A model generated the notes under the pieces. It saw only the letters and a program-made list of their open reading frames with translations, did no database searches and was not told where the DNA came from. Positions 1 through 10,045 of a DNA stretch of 64,000 bases are shown piece after piece; position 1 is the first letter of the stretch, and every line of letters starts with the position of its first letter. A program made the position numbers and the translations under genes. Origin of the DNA: Polynucleobacter necessarius (GTDB lineage: Bacteria; Pseudomonadota; Gammaproteobacteria; Burkholderiales; Burkholderiaceae); the NCBI GenBank assembly GCA_900095165.1, contig LT606947.1:868001-932000 (forward strand), written 5' to 3'.

Positions 1-340
1 CGCGTTGTTTGCGTTGTAATTCGCGATCTTGATCCGACAACTCACGTTGACGACGCACACGATCTGCTTCGGACATTACAGCGGAGTCGCGATCCAATTT
101 TTCTGCGGCAGTCTTAATTTTTTGAATGCTTTCACGAATTTCATTCTGACGCCTCATAAATTCATTTTGCAGTTTAGTTTGGCTTGCCTTGGCCATATTG
201 GATTCGTTGAATACCTTTTCAACGTTCACAGCCGCAACCCGAGTTCCAGTATCTTGAGCGAATGCCTGTGGCAAAGCGATCAATGAAGAAACAGCAATTA
301 AGCCGTATTGAATCCATTTAGAAGATTGACGAAGTTTCAT
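1..340 (-). CDS. skp: Periplasmic chaperone Skp/OmpH family, 5' part only
   Basis: Only the N-terminal 113 residues lie in the window; the gene runs off the left edge. The ATG at 340 follows an AAGGAAAG-type ribosome site. The product begins with a signal peptide ending near ALPQAFAQ, followed by the Skp/OmpH hallmark stretch RVAAVNVEKVFNES and a highly charged helical region typical of the coiled-coil tentacles of this trimeric chaperone. Skp escorts unfolded outer-membrane proteins through the periplasm. It sits 18 bases downstream of bamA, the usual order in proteobacteria, and is probably cotranscribed with it. The assignment rests on these visible features and the neighbour. Confidence 0.9.
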   Translation of the reverse strand, partial: MKLRQSSKWIQYGLIAVSSLIALPQAFAQDTGTRVAAVNVEKVFNESNMAKASQTKLQNEFMRRQNEIRESIQKIKTAAEKLDRDSAVMSEADRVRRQRELSDQDRELQRKQR

Positions 341-358
341 AAAACTTTCCTTAAACAA

Positions 359-2707
359 TTAAAACGCCGTACCCACTTGGAACTGCAAACGCTGGACGTT
401 ATCCGTAGGTAACGATTTGATCGGAATACCGTAACTGAATTTTAGCGGGCCCAGTGGTGATATCCATGATAAACCTAAGCCATAAGAATATCGCAAGACG
501 AGATTGATATTCTCGCTATAGACATTACCTCCATCTACGAAGCCAAATACCCGTAAGGTTTTATCAATGCCAGATCCAGGAACTGGAACGGTGTATTCAA
601 CGTTACTGACAATTTTGGACTGACCACCAGTAGGCTGATTCAGGCCGGTATAGGCATTGACATAGGTGGGTCCAAGCGATCCTGGTGCATAGCCTCGAAC
701 CGACCCAATACCACCCACGTAGTAGTTTTTAGTAATTGGAAGTGGGTACTTGCCGTAAGCCTCACCGTAACCAACCTCACCATTAAAGGACAAAATATTG
801 CCTTTTGAGAAGGAGTGATACTTTTGGTACTGACCAAAGAGGCGATAGAACATCATATTGCCAACAGGAGTGCCGACCTCAGCATTGAGTTGCTGAAGGG
901 AGCCGGTGGACGGAATCAGCGCGCTATCACGACCATCGCGAGACCAGCCAATGGTAATTGGAACGTTATAAGTATTCAGTGTTGCGGGATAGCCTGGCGC
1001 GGCAATACCGTAGTCCTGCATATAGTTTAAATATGGAGTTGGCGTGTTGAGGCTGGACTTAATTTGAAACACCTCAATACCTGTTCCAAAGAAAACTCGA
1101 TCCACTTCAGTGTAAGGAACGCCAAACTTGATATTTGAACCTACGGATTTAATTTGGTAATCAGGATCGCCTACATAGTAAAGCGGCTTGGATGAACGGT
1201 AAAACAAATCGATATAGCGACTAATGCCGTCCTCTGTGAAGTAAGGATCGTAATTGGACAAAGCCAAGCTTTGATTAATCTTACCTAGGGACATATTCAA
1301 GCCTACGGCTGTACCGGTACCAAAGGCGTTTTCCTGATTAATACCAGCAGAAAGGATTAATTTTTCTGTTGAGGAGAAACCAGCACCTAAGGTAATCGCG
1401 CCAGTTGGCTTTTCTGTCACCTTCACATTGACATCAACCTGGTCTGGAGATCCAGGAACGTCTTGCGTAGAGACATCTGTCTCTGTGAAGTAACCCAAAC
1501 GACCTAAACGTTTTTTGGATAGATCAATCTTTTCGCTATCGAACCATGAGCTCTCAAACTGGCGCATCTCGCGACGAATTACCATATCGCGAGTTTTGGC
1601 ATTTCCAGAAATATTGACTTGACGCACATAAACACGGCGACCGGGATCAATCATCAAAGTAAGGTCAACCTCACTCAGATCACGACGAATGTCCGGCTGC
1701 GGATTGATAGTTGCGAACGCATAACCATATGAACCCAAAATTTCGGCAATCGCCTTTGTGCTCTCAGTCAACTTGGCAGATGAGAAGGTGTCTCCCGGCT
1801 TAAGTTTTACCAACTGAATCAATTCGGCTTCTTTACCCAATAACTCGCCGGCTAAACGCACATCTTTAACAGTGAATTTATTGCCCTCACGAATACTGAT
1901 GGTGAGGTAAATACCTTTTTTATCGGGAGTGATGGAAACTTGTGTCGATTCAATCACAAACTCAAGATAACCACGATTGAGGTAGTAAGAGCGAATATTC
2001 TCCAAGTCTGCCGTGAGCTTTTGCTTAGAGTAGAGATTGTCCTTGCTGTACCAGGATAACCAACCGCCAGTCTTGAGCTGCATCTCGCTTTTAAGAGTGC
2101 CTTCACTAAACACCTTATTGCCAATAAAATTGATCTCTTGAATCTTGGCCACAGAACCTTCATCAACATTGAAATAAATCGCTACTTGGTTGCGCTCTAC
2201 CGGAGTAACAGTTGCAATCACCTCAGCTGCATACATACCTTTGCCAACATACTGGCGCTTGAGCTCTTGCTCAGTCTTATCAATTAGAGCCTTGTCATAA
2301 AAGCGGGCTTCTGCCACGCCGACTGCTTTTAAGGATTTACGCACCACTTCCTGGTCAAACTCTTTCATCCCAGTAAATTCAATACGAGAGATGGTGGGAC
2401 GCTCTTCAACGATGACAATTAAGACGTTACCCTGCGCCTGAATCTGCACGTCTCTAAAAAAGCCCGTGCTGTAGAGAGCTTTGATAGCTTCGGCACTCTT
2501 CTCCTCAATAAAGGTATCGCCTACTTGAACTGGAAGATAGCTAAAGACAGTGCCCGGCTCCACTCGCTGCAAACCCTCAATGCGAATATCTTTAATAACG
2601 AAGGCGTCAGCTGCATGTGCATTTACACAGAAACCAGCCGCAAGAATAAGGGCGACTTGGGCAACAAATCGAGTTACAGAGCGAAAAGAGGAGGTCAAAA
2701 AATTCAA
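359..2707 (-). CDS. bamA: Outer membrane protein assembly factor BamA
   Basis: Core of the BAM complex, which folds and inserts beta-barrel proteins into the outer membrane. The 782-residue product has a signal peptide (about 1-32, ending VNAHA), five POTRA domains (about 35-430) and a C-terminal 16-strand barrel. The conserved loop-6 motif VRGY lies near residue 670, and the protein ends in phenylalanine, as barrel substrates do. The start is TTG, and the rseP stop overlaps it in the string TTGA, so translation is probably coupled to rseP. No internal damage is visible. The length is close to that of other BamA proteins. Confidence 0.97.
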   Translation of the reverse strand: MNFLTSSFRSVTRFVAQVALILAAGFCVNAHAADAFVIKDIRIEGLQRVEPGTVFSYLPVQVGDTFIEEKSAEAIKALYSTGFFRDVQIQAQGNVLIVIVEERPTISRIEFTGMKEFDQEVVRKSLKAVGVAEARFYDKALIDKTEQELKRQYVGKGMYAAEVIATVTPVERNQVAIYFNVDEGSVAKIQEINFIGNKVFSEGTLKSEMQLKTGGWLSWYSKDNLYSKQKLTADLENIRSYYLNRGYLEFVIESTQVSITPDKKGIYLTISIREGNKFTVKDVRLAGELLGKEAELIQLVKLKPGDTFSSAKLTESTKAIAEILGSYGYAFATINPQPDIRRDLSEVDLTLMIDPGRRVYVRQVNISGNAKTRDMVIRREMRQFESSWFDSEKIDLSKKRLGRLGYFTETDVSTQDVPGSPDQVDVNVKVTEKPTGAITLGAGFSSTEKLILSAGINQENAFGTGTAVGLNMSLGKINQSLALSNYDPYFTEDGISRYIDLFYRSSKPLYYVGDPDYQIKSVGSNIKFGVPYTEVDRVFFGTGIEVFQIKSSLNTPTPYLNYMQDYGIAAPGYPATLNTYNVPITIGWSRDGRDSALIPSTGSLQQLNAEVGTPVGNMMFYRLFGQYQKYHSFSKGNILSFNGEVGYGEAYGKYPLPITKNYYVGGIGSVRGYAPGSLGPTYVNAYTGLNQPTGGQSKIVSNVEYTVPVPGSGIDKTLRVFGFVDGGNVYSENINLVLRYSYGLGLSWISPLGPLKFSYGIPIKSLPTDNVQRLQFQVGTAF

Positions 2708-3837
2708 GGTGAAAGGTAGCGTTGCAAATCGTTAAACAAGGCTAGCAAGGAAAGGGATATCAATAGCAAAAAACCCACTTTTTGGAGCTTTTCCTGCAGG
2801 GATAAAGATATTCGCTTACCAGCAACCAACTCCCATGCATCATACAGGAGCTGACCCCCATCTAGCATTGGTAAAGGCACTAAATTCAAGAGTCCAATAC
2901 TGATGCTCATGAGGGCTAAGAAGGCTATAAATGGTTGCCAACCCACTTGGGCGGACTTCCCCGCCATATCTGCAATACTCAATGGGCCGCCGAGCTGCTT
3001 TAGGGTAGTTTTATCTGTAAATAAGCCCAGCATAAGTCGGGTGGAGACCTTGGTTATAAGGTACACCCGTTGGCTAGCAAATCCTAAGGCCTCTATAGGC
3101 CCCAATTTGAGCTCTCTCCACTCAGAAGGTGGGCTAACTTGTGGAATCAAACCCAAGGCTTGAAATGGGTCAGATTCTGGTGAAATTTGGGGTAAATCGC
3201 CCTGCCGAAAGGATTTAACCAGGAGAGCACCAGAAGCATCCTGAACCTCCAGAGCAAAACCCTGCTCTCCGGTGATCGCATCTAAAAGGAGCCAGCGCAA
3301 GGCATTCCAACTTGGGACGGGGTCAAACCCTTCAAGGACTGGGGTGCCGTTGTAGCTGGAGGATAAAGATTGCCAGCCAACAACTTGATCTCTCGCTGTA
3401 ATCCCTAGCTTTGCGGCAATCGATTGCTCGGAGGGAGCTTGGAGTCGAGCAGGCAATTGAGGCACACCCGAGACATAAATTACTGAAAATAAAATAACAG
3501 CCAACAGAAAATTGGCGAACGGTCCTGCGGCCACAATCAAAGAACGCTGCCATAGTGGCTTTCTATCAAAAGACTGGGGGCGCTCTTCTAATGGAATGGT
3601 TTGCTGACTATCACGACCATCCAATAATTTGACATAGCCGCCAAGGGGGATGGAAGCAAGAACCCACTCAGTTCCGTTGCTGGCGCGATAAGTAAACAGC
3701 GACCTTCCAAAGCCTATAGCAAAGCGAAGAACTTTGACACCACATAAACGGGCCGCCAAAAAATGGCCGTACTCATGAAAGCTGACCAACACACCCAGTG
3801 TGACTAAGAATGCGCCGAGGGTTATTAAAGCCTGCAA
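2704..3837 (-). CDS. rseP: RIP zinc metalloprotease RseP (site-2 protease), short form
   Basis: Intramembrane protease that cleaves anti-sigma factors such as RseA and leftover signal peptides. The zinc motif HEYGH is at residues 21-25 in the first membrane helix, and the second catalytic motif, NLVPLPMLDGG, starts near residue 318. Membrane helices occur at both ends. At 377 residues it is clearly shorter than E. coli RseP (450). Only one PDZ-like region is recognisable between the two catalytic motifs, so the second PDZ may be missing or strongly reduced. The apparent start is TTG (3837), 11 bases after the dxr stop; an upstream in-frame ATT is the only alternative. Confidence 0.92.
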   Translation of the reverse strand: MQALITLGAFLVTLGVLVSFHEYGHFLAARLCGVKVLRFAIGFGRSLFTYRASNGTEWVLASIPLGGYVKLLDGRDSQQTIPLEERPQSFDRKPLWQRSLIVAAGPFANFLLAVILFSVIYVSGVPQLPARLQAPSEQSIAAKLGITARDQVVGWQSLSSSYNGTPVLEGFDPVPSWNALRWLLLDAITGEQGFALEVQDASGALLVKSFRQGDLPQISPESDPFQALGLIPQVSPPSEWRELKLGPIEALGFASQRVYLITKVSTRLMLGLFTDKTTLKQLGGPLSIADMAGKSAQVGWQPFIAFLALMSISIGLLNLVPLPMLDGGQLLYDAWELVAGKRISLSLQEKLQKVGFLLLISLSLLALFNDLQRYLSP

Positions 3838-3848
3838 AATCTGCCGAT

Positions 3849-5039
3849 CTATTTTTGTATTGCGTGGATGAACTGATTCGCAGTCTGACGAGCTCGAGCA
3901 TCAACATCAAGAATCGTTTCAAGCGAATCGGCCTCTACTGGAGGCAGGGCGTTTAAGCAGTACTCCACTACATTTGGAATGTTTAAGTAAGGCAATCCTT
4001 CATTCAAGAAAGCGGCAACCGCAACTTCGTTCGCAGCATTTAATACGGCAGGAGCAGTGCCCCCTGCTTTTGCTGCAGCAAAGGCCAAACTCAAGCAAGG
4101 GAATTGTGTGAGTTTGGGCTCAGTAAAGCTCAGGCCAGTCAACTGTGTCAGATTCAAGGGGGCGACACCTGCATCGATGCGTTCGGGCCAAGCCAATCCA
4201 TAGGCAATCGGGGTACGCATGTCAGGTTGACCCATTTGCGCCAGAACTGAGCCATCTCGGTAGCGCACCATGGAGTGCACTACGCTTTGCGGATGAATCA
4301 ACACTTTAATCTTTTCTAGCGGTAAACCAAACAACCAGAAAGCCTCAATCACCTCGAGACCTTTATTCATCATCGTTGCTGAATCAACCGAAATCTTTCT
4401 ACCCATCGCCCAGTTTGGATGGGCACAAGCCTGCTCCGGAGTAATGCCTGCTAAATCTGCAAGCAATCTATCCCTGAAGGGTCCACCAGAAGCGGTTAAC
4501 CAAAGCTCTTCAACTCCTAAATGGTCCGATGGATTTTTGATGAAGCGATCTGGCAAACATTGAAAAATTGCATTGTGCTCACTATCGATTGGGAGCAACT
4601 CACCGCCACCCGCTTTCATAGCCTGCATAAATAAATTACCCGACATCACCAACGCCTCTTTGTTGGCCAGCAATACGCGCTTTCCCGCTTGCGCCGCAGC
4701 CAAGGCTGGAACGAGACCGGCAGCACCAACAATCGCAGCCATGACGGTGTCGCAGCTAGACTCAGTAACTGCGCTGACCAAAGCCTGAGGCCCATAGAGA
4801 ACTTGAGTAGCAATCTTTTTTGCTTGCAAGCGACAAGTCAGTTGGGCGGCCCCATCAGCATCAGCCACAACCGCAATAGTTGGCTTGAACTCAACACATT
4901 GCTCAGCTAAACGATCAATTTGCTTTGCGGCTGTCAGAGCCAAGACTTTAAAGCGATCAGGATGAGCACGAATCACATCTAAGGTGTTGACACCAATCGA
5001 TCCTGTAGATCCTAGAATGGCAACTTGCTTAAAAGACAT
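3849..5039 (-). CDS. dxr: 1-deoxy-D-xylulose 5-phosphate reductoisomerase
   Basis: Second enzyme of the MEP pathway: converts DXP to 2-C-methyl-D-erythritol 4-phosphate with NADPH and a divalent metal. The NADPH-binding motif GSTGSIG lies at residues 10-16, and the metal-site stretch [11 protein letters not shown] is intact. About 396 residues, the usual size. I chose the ATG at 5039 over the TTG one codon upstream, because the ATG overlaps the cdsA stop by one base (TGATG), typical of coupled genes. It supplies isoprenoid precursors used by the neighbouring uppS product. Confidence 0.97.
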   Translation of the reverse strand: MSFKQVAILGSTGSIGVNTLDVIRAHPDRFKVLALTAAKQIDRLAEQCVEFKPTIAVVADADGAAQLTCRLQAKKIATQVLYGPQALVSAVTESSCDTVMAAIVGAAGLVPALAAAQAGKRVLLANKEALVMSGNLFMQAMKAGGGELLPIDSEHNAIFQCLPDRFIKNPSDHLGVEELWLTASGGPFRDRLLADLAGITPEQACAHPNWAMGRKISVDSATMMNKGLEVIEAFWLFGLPLEKIKVLIHPQSVVHSMVRYRDGSVLAQMGQPDMRTPIAYGLAWPERIDAGVAPLNLTQLTGLSFTEPKLTQFPCLSLAFAAAKAGGTAPAVLNAANEVAVAAFLNEGLPYLNIPNVVEYCLNALPPVEADSLETILDVDARARQTANQFIHAIQK

Positions 5040-5866
5040 CAAATTAATCCAGCCAGTAGAGCGGCTATCGGCATTGTTGGGATAAGTGCATCAACCCGAT
5101 CGAGTACACCACCATGACCGGGCAATAAATGACTGCTATCTTTAACACCAGCCAATCGCTTTAACTGAGACTCAAATAAATCCCCGAAAACGCTAAACGC
5201 AGCCAATACGGTAACCATTAAGAACATGGGGACCCAACCAAAGCGAAAGGCCCAAGCACCAAAGAGCGTATCGCCAAGAGGTAAATACATTACACACAAG
5301 AAGGCATAGATATAGCAAAGCACAAGACCGCCCAATGCTCCTTCAATCGACTTCCCTGGGCTGATATTGACGGCCAACTTATGCTTACCAAAAGCCTTGC
5401 CAACGAAATACGCACCAATATCAGCAACCCAAACTAAGGCCATACTGCTTAATAAAAAAACTAAGCCGAGTTCACGCAGGAATACCAATGCGAACCAAGT
5501 GGCCGGCAGAATAATTAAACCCAAAATACTGTAGAAAGGTTTGAATTTTTGAAGAGAAAGATTCATTCCCTTGGCCAAAATGAATGGCGCCAGAAAGAAC
5601 CAAAACAAGACCGTCATCATGAGCAAAGAAAATTGCCATGAGATTGCCTGCGTACCCAGCAAAAACAAAATGATGGCCAAGCAAAATGCAGCATAGAGCC
5701 ATGCAGCTTTTTTTGCCTCAGGGGCAATCATGCGACTCCACTCCCATGCGGCAGAAACTAAGGCCACCAAGAAGAAGCCGTCTAAATAGATCGATGGCAA
5801 TAAAAACAAGATGGGCAATAGCACTGCCATCAAAATAGTGGCAGTAATGATTCGGGTTTTAAGCAT
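5039..5866 (-). CDS. cdsA: Phosphatidate cytidylyltransferase (CDP-diglyceride synthase)
   Basis: Integral membrane enzyme that makes CDP-diacylglycerol from CTP and phosphatidic acid, the branch point of phospholipid synthesis. The 275-residue product has about eight hydrophobic helices and the C-terminal family signature [13 protein letters not shown] followed by [11 protein letters not shown]. It lies between uppS and dxr in the standard betaproteobacterial order, with a one-base overlap into dxr. ATG start at 5866. No abnormality seen. Confidence 0.96.
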   Translation of the reverse strand: MLKTRIITATILMAVLLPILFLLPSIYLDGFFLVALVSAAWEWSRMIAPEAKKAAWLYAAFCLAIILFLLGTQAISWQFSLLMMTVLFWFFLAPFILAKGMNLSLQKFKPFYSILGLIILPATWFALVFLRELGLVFLLSSMALVWVADIGAYFVGKAFGKHKLAVNISPGKSIEGALGGLVLCYIYAFLCVMYLPLGDTLFGAWAFRFGWVPMFLMVTVLAAFSVFGDLFESQLKRLAGVKDSSHLLPGHGGVLDRVDALIPTMPIAALLAGLI

Positions 5867-5885
5867 ATGGGAAAGTGAGAGCTAC

Positions 5886-6659
5886 TTAGACTGCGTCACT
5901 CAAAGGCTCGGAAGCCAGCTGAGCACTGGTACGTCCGAAGCGACGCTCGCGCTGACTAAACCAGTCAAACGCTTTATGTAGTTCAGCCTCATCAAAATCA
6001 GGCCAAAGGGTATCCGTGAAATACAGCTCGGTATAGGCAAGTTGCCATAGCAAGAAGTTACTGACACGCTGCTCACCACCAGTACGAATAAATAAATCCG
6101 GTTCCGGAGCGTACGCCATTGATAGATGGGGTTGTAATAATTCTTCTGATACTTGCTCCGACTTCAAGCCAGGATTGGCAATTAAACACTGGCGCATCGC
6201 GTGCAAGATATCCCAACGACCGCCGTAGTTTGCCGCAATCGTGAAAGTTAAACCTTTGCAGCCAGCTGTTTTTTCTTCAGAGAATTGCACCATCTCCTGA
6301 ATCGCAAAATCAAAGCGGCTAAGGTCGCCAATGAGGCGTAAGGAGATATCGTTTTCGGCAAGACGAGAGACTTCACTCTTTAATGACTTAAGAAACAACT
6401 TCATTAAAAAGCCCACCTCTTCCGGTGGGCGACGCCAATTTTCAGAGCTAAATGCGAATACGGTGAGGTACTCAACACCAAGGCGGCGACACTCTTGCAC
6501 AATCTTGCGAACAGCACCCAAGCCCTCGGAATGCCCCGCTACTCGCGGCATGAAACGCTTACTAGCCCAACGCCCGTTACCGTCCATGATGATGGCAACA
6601 TGGCGAGGGATAGCACTAACCTCAGGGACAACTAAGGTTGAGCTAGCGTGTTGTGTCAT
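5886..6659 (-). CDS. uppS: Undecaprenyl diphosphate synthase (isoprenyl transferase)
   Basis: Cis-prenyltransferase that extends farnesyl diphosphate to undecaprenyl diphosphate, the lipid carrier for peptidoglycan and surface glycans. The signature MDGNGRWA is at residues 25-32, with the catalytic Asp in it, and the later motif [20 protein letters not shown] contains the conserved Arg and Ser that bind diphosphate. 257 residues, normal size. It follows frr by about 30 bases and precedes cdsA by about 20, so it is part of the frr-to-skp gene series. Confidence 0.97.
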   Translation of the reverse strand: MTQHASSTLVVPEVSAIPRHVAIIMDGNGRWASKRFMPRVAGHSEGLGAVRKIVQECRRLGVEYLTVFAFSSENWRRPPEEVGFLMKLFLKSLKSEVSRLAENDISLRLIGDLSRFDFAIQEMVQFSEEKTAGCKGLTFTIAANYGGRWDILHAMRQCLIANPGLKSEQVSEELLQPHLSMAYAPEPDLFIRTGGEQRVSNFLLWQLAYTELYFTDTLWPDFDEAELHKAFDWFSQRERRFGRTSAQLASEPLSDAV

Positions 6660-6689
6660 AAGGCGAATGGTAAAAAGATAGCCTGACGA

Positions 6690-7250
6690 TTAAACCGTCA
6701 TGATCTCTTTTTCTTTTTCAGAAACTATCTTATCGATCTCAACCACTGTGCGATCTGTCATCTTCTGAATGTCGTCAGTTGCGCGACGCTCATCGTCCTC
6801 GGAAATTTCTTTATCTTTGGTGAGGCGCTTAAGATGCTCATTGGCATCGCGACGTAAATTACGTACGGCGATTTTTGCATCTTCACCCTCGTTCTTCACC
6901 ACCTTGGTTAAATCACGACGGCGCTCTTCTGTCAAAGCAGGCATTGGTACGCGAATCACGGTACCTTGTGAGGCTGGATTAAGACCTAAGTCAGAATCAC
7001 GAATCGCTTTCTCAATTGCGCCAACCATGATCTTTTCGAATGGTTGAACGTTAATGGTTCTGGCATCAGCCAAACCCAAGCTAGCCACTTGGCTTAACGG
7101 TGTTGGGTTGCCGTAGTAATCGACCTGGATGTGCTCCAAAATTCCTGGGTTTGCACGGCCAGAACGAATCTTTGCTAAATTGGATTTCAAAGCCTCAAGA
7201 GACTTTTGCATCTTTTGCTCGGCAGTGGTTTTAATTTCTGCTGCGGACAT
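6690..7250 (-). CDS. frr: Ribosome recycling factor
   Basis: Splits the post-termination ribosome together with EF-G. The 186-residue protein has the typical helical bundle with motifs such as [10 protein letters not shown] and VRNLRRDAN. An in-frame TTG lies one codon upstream, but a strong AGGAGG at 7255-7260 sits four bases before the ATG at 7250, so I place the start there. The gene follows pyrH by 11 bases, the nearly universal pyrH-frr pairing, and precedes uppS. Confidence 0.97.
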   Translation of the reverse strand: MSAAEIKTTAEQKMQKSLEALKSNLAKIRSGRANPGILEHIQVDYYGNPTPLSQVASLGLADARTINVQPFEKIMVGAIEKAIRDSDLGLNPASQGTVIRVPMPALTEERRRDLTKVVKNEGEDAKIAVRNLRRDANEHLKRLTKDKEISEDDERRATDDIQKMTDRTVVEIDKIVSEKEKEIMTV

Positions 7251-7261
7251 CAAGCCTCCTA

Positions 7262-7972
7262 TTAAACGTGTACTAAAGTGCCTTCAGATTCGTCTTGAAC
7301 CACGCGCATCAATGCGCCTGGCTTGAGAATCGAAAACACTTTGATTGGTAATTTGCGATCACGACACAATGCAAAAGCAGTTGCATCCATCACTTGTAAG
7401 TTTTTAATGATTGCCTCATCAAAAGTAATTGTCTTGTAGAGGGTTGCTGTTGGATCCTTCATTGGATCGGCACTGTAAATGCCATCGACCTTGGTGGCTT
7501 TTAAAACGATCTCTGCGGCCATTTCAGCACCGCGCAAGGCGGCAGCTGTATCGGTAGTGAAGAACGGGTTACCAGTACCCGCAGCAAAGATCACCACTTT
7601 GCCTTCGTTCAATGCACGAATTGCACGAGGGCGAATGTAAGGCTCGACCACTTGATCCATTCTTAACGCAGACTGCACGCGAGCCTCCACACCTTTTTGG
7701 CGCAAAGCATCTTGCAATGCAAGAGAATTCATCATGGTGGCCAACATTCCCATGTAGTCCGCTGTTGCGCGATCCATACCGGCCGCACCACCAGCTACGC
7801 CTCGGAAAATGTTTCCACCACCGATCACGATAGCCAACTGAACGCCGCTATTCACCACATCGGCAATTTCTTTCACCATCGAATCAATAGTGACTGGATT
7901 GATGCCAAAAGCATCATCGCCCATAAGAGCTTCACCAGAGAGCTTTAAGAGAACACGTTTGTAGGCTGGCAT
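7262..7972 (-). CDS. pyrH: Uridylate kinase (UMP kinase)
   Basis: Phosphorylates UMP to UDP in pyrimidine nucleotide synthesis. The 236-residue product belongs to the amino-acid-kinase fold: N-terminal [12 protein letters not shown], glycine loop IGGGNIFRG, and the later [12 protein letters not shown] region, all intact. A terminator and a candidate promoter lie upstream (8053-8116), so pyrH-frr probably has its own transcription start separate from rpsB-tsf. ATG start at 7972. Confidence 0.97.
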   Translation of the reverse strand: MPAYKRVLLKLSGEALMGDDAFGINPVTIDSMVKEIADVVNSGVQLAIVIGGGNIFRGVAGGAAGMDRATADYMGMLATMMNSLALQDALRQKGVEARVQSALRMDQVVEPYIRPRAIRALNEGKVVIFAAGTGNPFFTTDTAAALRGAEMAAEIVLKATKVDGIYSADPMKDPTATLYKTITFDEAIIKNLQVMDATAFALCRDRKLPIKVFSILKPGALMRVVQDESEGTLVHV

Positions 7973-8052
7973 CGTTTTATTTTCCGTAATTTGCCAAGCA
8001 ATTTACCTGCTTAGCTTATTGATCTTTAAGTGCTTTTTAATATCTTGCCCAA

Positions 8053-8082
8053 ATTATAAAGGGCTTGGCATAGATCAAACAA
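8053..8082 (-). promoter_or_regulatory. Candidate sigma-70 promoter for pyrH-frr
   Basis: On the minus strand a perfect TATAAT (8053-8058) is preceded by TTGTTT (8077-8082) with an 18-base spacer. It lies immediately downstream of the tsf terminator and about 80 bases before the pyrH start, which makes biological sense. Seen by eye only; no start site is known. Confidence 0.55.
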
Positions 8083-8116
8083 AAGGGCATAGAAACCGAG
8101 ATTTCTATGCCCTTTT
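8081..8116 (-). terminator. Rho-independent terminator of rpsB-tsf
   Basis: A perfect 15-base inverted repeat (8081-8095 and 8102-8116) with a six-base loop. Read on the minus strand it ends in CCCTTTTGTTTG, a short U-rich tail. It lies about 45 bases after the ancestral tsf stop codon at 8162. Confidence 0.85.
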
Positions 8117-8215
8117 GAATATTACAGCCTTACTGGGCAAGCCCAGCAGTTTTGGGGCTAATTAAGCGCCTTTAGCGGCTGCAACTTGAGCAGCAACTTC
8201 AGCCGCAAAGTCATC

Positions 8216-9040
8216 TTAACGCTTCTCAATGCCTTCACCCACAACAAACATGGTGAAACACTTGATTGTGGTGTTTGCAGCCTTGAGCATTTGCTCAACA
8301 GATTGTTTGTCGTTTTTAACGAAAGTTTGATTCAACAAAGAAACCTCTTTGAGGTACTTCTGAATAGAACCTTCAACCATCTTCTCAACGATTTCTGGTG
8401 GTTTGCCAGATTCAGCAGCTTTTTGAACAGCAACACTACGCTCTACTGCAATTGCTTCAGCAGAAACATCCGCCATCGACAAAGCCACTGGCTTCATTGC
8501 AGCAATATGCATTGCTACGTCTTTAGCTGCAGTCTCATCACCTTCGAACTCAACCATAACGCCAATACGAGTACCGTGGAGGTAAGAAACCAACTTGTTA
8601 CTATCAGCAAAACGCTTGAAGCGACGTGGCATGATGTTCTCGCCGATCTTACCGATCAAGGCGCTACGAACTTCATCAACAGTTTGACCATTCATTGGCA
8701 ATGCAAGTAATGCAGCAACGTCAACTGGATTCTTTTCAGAAATCAGATTTGCGCAAGCTTGTGTAAATGCCAAGAAATCATCGTTCTTAGAAACGAAGTC
8801 AGTCTCGCAGTTCACTTCAAGCAATGCACCAGTAGTGCCACTAATTGATGAAGCAACAATACCTTCAGCAGTAACGCGGGATGCCGCTTTACCAGCTTTG
8901 CTACCGAGCTTTACACGCAGAATTTCTTCTGCACGAGCCATATCGCCATCAGCTTCAGTCAATGCTTTTTTGCACTCCATCATCGGGGCATCAGTCTTGG
9001 CGCGTAACTCGCCAACCATTGCAGCGGTAATAGCGGCCAT
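8216..9040 (-). CDS. tsf: Elongation factor Ts, C-terminally truncated by a new stop
   Basis: Guanine-nucleotide exchange factor for EF-Tu. The 274-residue product has the N-terminal UBA-like region and the TDFVSKN motif ([11 protein letters not shown]) that displaces the EF-Tu nucleotide. The frame stops at TAA (8216-8218) right after GIEKR. Reading on in the same frame gives DDFAAEVAAQVAAAKGA and then TAA at 8162-8164, exactly the expected EF-Ts C-terminus. The stop therefore replaces a residue, probably Gln (CAA to TAA), and removes 18 of 292 residues. The lost piece is the C-terminal helix that touches the EF-Tu G domain in E. coli. The gene is essential in most bacteria, so the shorter protein presumably works. 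Confidence 0.93.
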   Translation of the reverse strand: MAAITAAMVGELRAKTDAPMMECKKALTEADGDMARAEEILRVKLGSKAGKAASRVTAEGIVASSISGTTGALLEVNCETDFVSKNDDFLAFTQACANLISEKNPVDVAALLALPMNGQTVDEVRSALIGKIGENIMPRRFKRFADSNKLVSYLHGTRIGVMVEFEGDETAAKDVAMHIAAMKPVALSMADVSAEAIAVERSVAVQKAAESGKPPEIVEKMVEGSIQKYLKEVSLLNQTFVKNDKQSVEQMLKAANTTIKCFTMFVVGEGIEKR

Positions 9041-9789
9041 TATTCAGCCTTCCCTTCTTCAACAAACTCTTCTTCGCCTTCTTTAACGACGGTCAAGATT
9101 TCTTGAACAGAGTTTGATTTACCTTCGAGGATTGCATCAGCAATACCACGAGCGTAAAGAAGAACAGCTTTGCTCGAGTCATCGTTACCAGGAATGATGT
9201 AATCAACACCTTCTGGTGAGTGGTTGGTATCCACTACAGCGATGACAGGAATACCAAGCTTGTTAGCTTCGGTAATTGCAATCTTGTGATAACCAACGTC
9301 CACTACGAAAATCGCATCAGGAACGCCGTTCAAATCTTGAATACCGCCAAGTGCTTTTTGCAACTTGTCGAGATCGCGATCGTTAGTCAAAGCTTCTTTC
9401 TTGGAAAGCTTTTCCCAATCGCCAGCTTCTTTAGCAACTGCCATATCCTTCAAACGCTTGAGGGAACCTTTAACAGTTTTGAAGTTTGTGAGCGTACCGC
9501 CCAACCAACGACTGTCGATATAAGGCATACCAGCACGAGCAGCTTCTTCAGCAATGATCTCGCGTGATTGGCGCTTAGTACCAACGAATAAGATAGTTCC
9601 ACGGTTAGCAGCAACTTGTTTTGCAAATTTCAGGGCGTCCTGAAACATTGGCAATGTTTTTTCTAAGTTGATGATGTGAATTTTGTTGCGATGGCCGAAA
9701 ATATAAGGGGCCATTCTTGGAGACCAGAAACGGGTTTGATGACCAAAATGGCAACCGGCTTCCAGCATTTGACGCATAGTTACTGACAT
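9040..9789 (-). CDS. rpsB: 30S ribosomal protein S2
   Basis: Small-subunit ribosomal protein, 249 residues, with the family start [19 protein letters not shown] and the later [18 protein letters not shown] motif. AGGAG lies five bases before the ATG at 9789. Its TAA overlaps the tsf ATG by one base (TAATG), the classic rpsB-tsf operon arrangement. The acidic C-terminal tail ([11 protein letters not shown]) is unremarkable. Confidence 0.98.
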   Translation of the reverse strand: MSVTMRQMLEAGCHFGHQTRFWSPRMAPYIFGHRNKIHIINLEKTLPMFQDALKFAKQVAANRGTILFVGTKRQSREIIAEEAARAGMPYIDSRWLGGTLTNFKTVKGSLKRLKDMAVAKEAGDWEKLSKKEALTNDRDLDKLQKALGGIQDLNGVPDAIFVVDVGYHKIAITEANKLGIPVIAVVDTNHSPEGVDYIIPGNDDSSKAVLLYARGIADAILEGKSNSVQEILTVVKEGEEEFVEEGKAE

Positions 9790-9903
9790 AACTTCTCCTA
9801 AGGGTTAGTTTCTGAGATTGAGTCCTAGCTGCGCTAAAAAGCGCCACCCTGGAAGGCTTAACCCGCGATTTCAGATCAAAATTGACCCGAGAACGAAATT
9901 ATA
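9790..9903 (-). promoter_or_regulatory. rpsB upstream leader with candidate -10 box
   Basis: On the minus strand a TATAAT lies at 9898-9903, about 110 bases before rpsB; I see no convincing -35 at the right distance. In many proteobacteria the rpsB 5' leader folds into a structure bound by S2 for feedback control. Such a leader would fit here, but I did not model its fold. Confidence 0.35.
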
Positions 9904-10045
9904 GCTGAAATATCAATCATCTAGACCGCCCAAAGCCCACGTGAGCGATCGAAACTCGCTTGGGAATACCTTCAAATGAGCAATCTGCCTATTTTTTGAG
10001 CGCCATAGATCTACCAAAAACTGCCAAGTCGTTGATAATCAAGAC

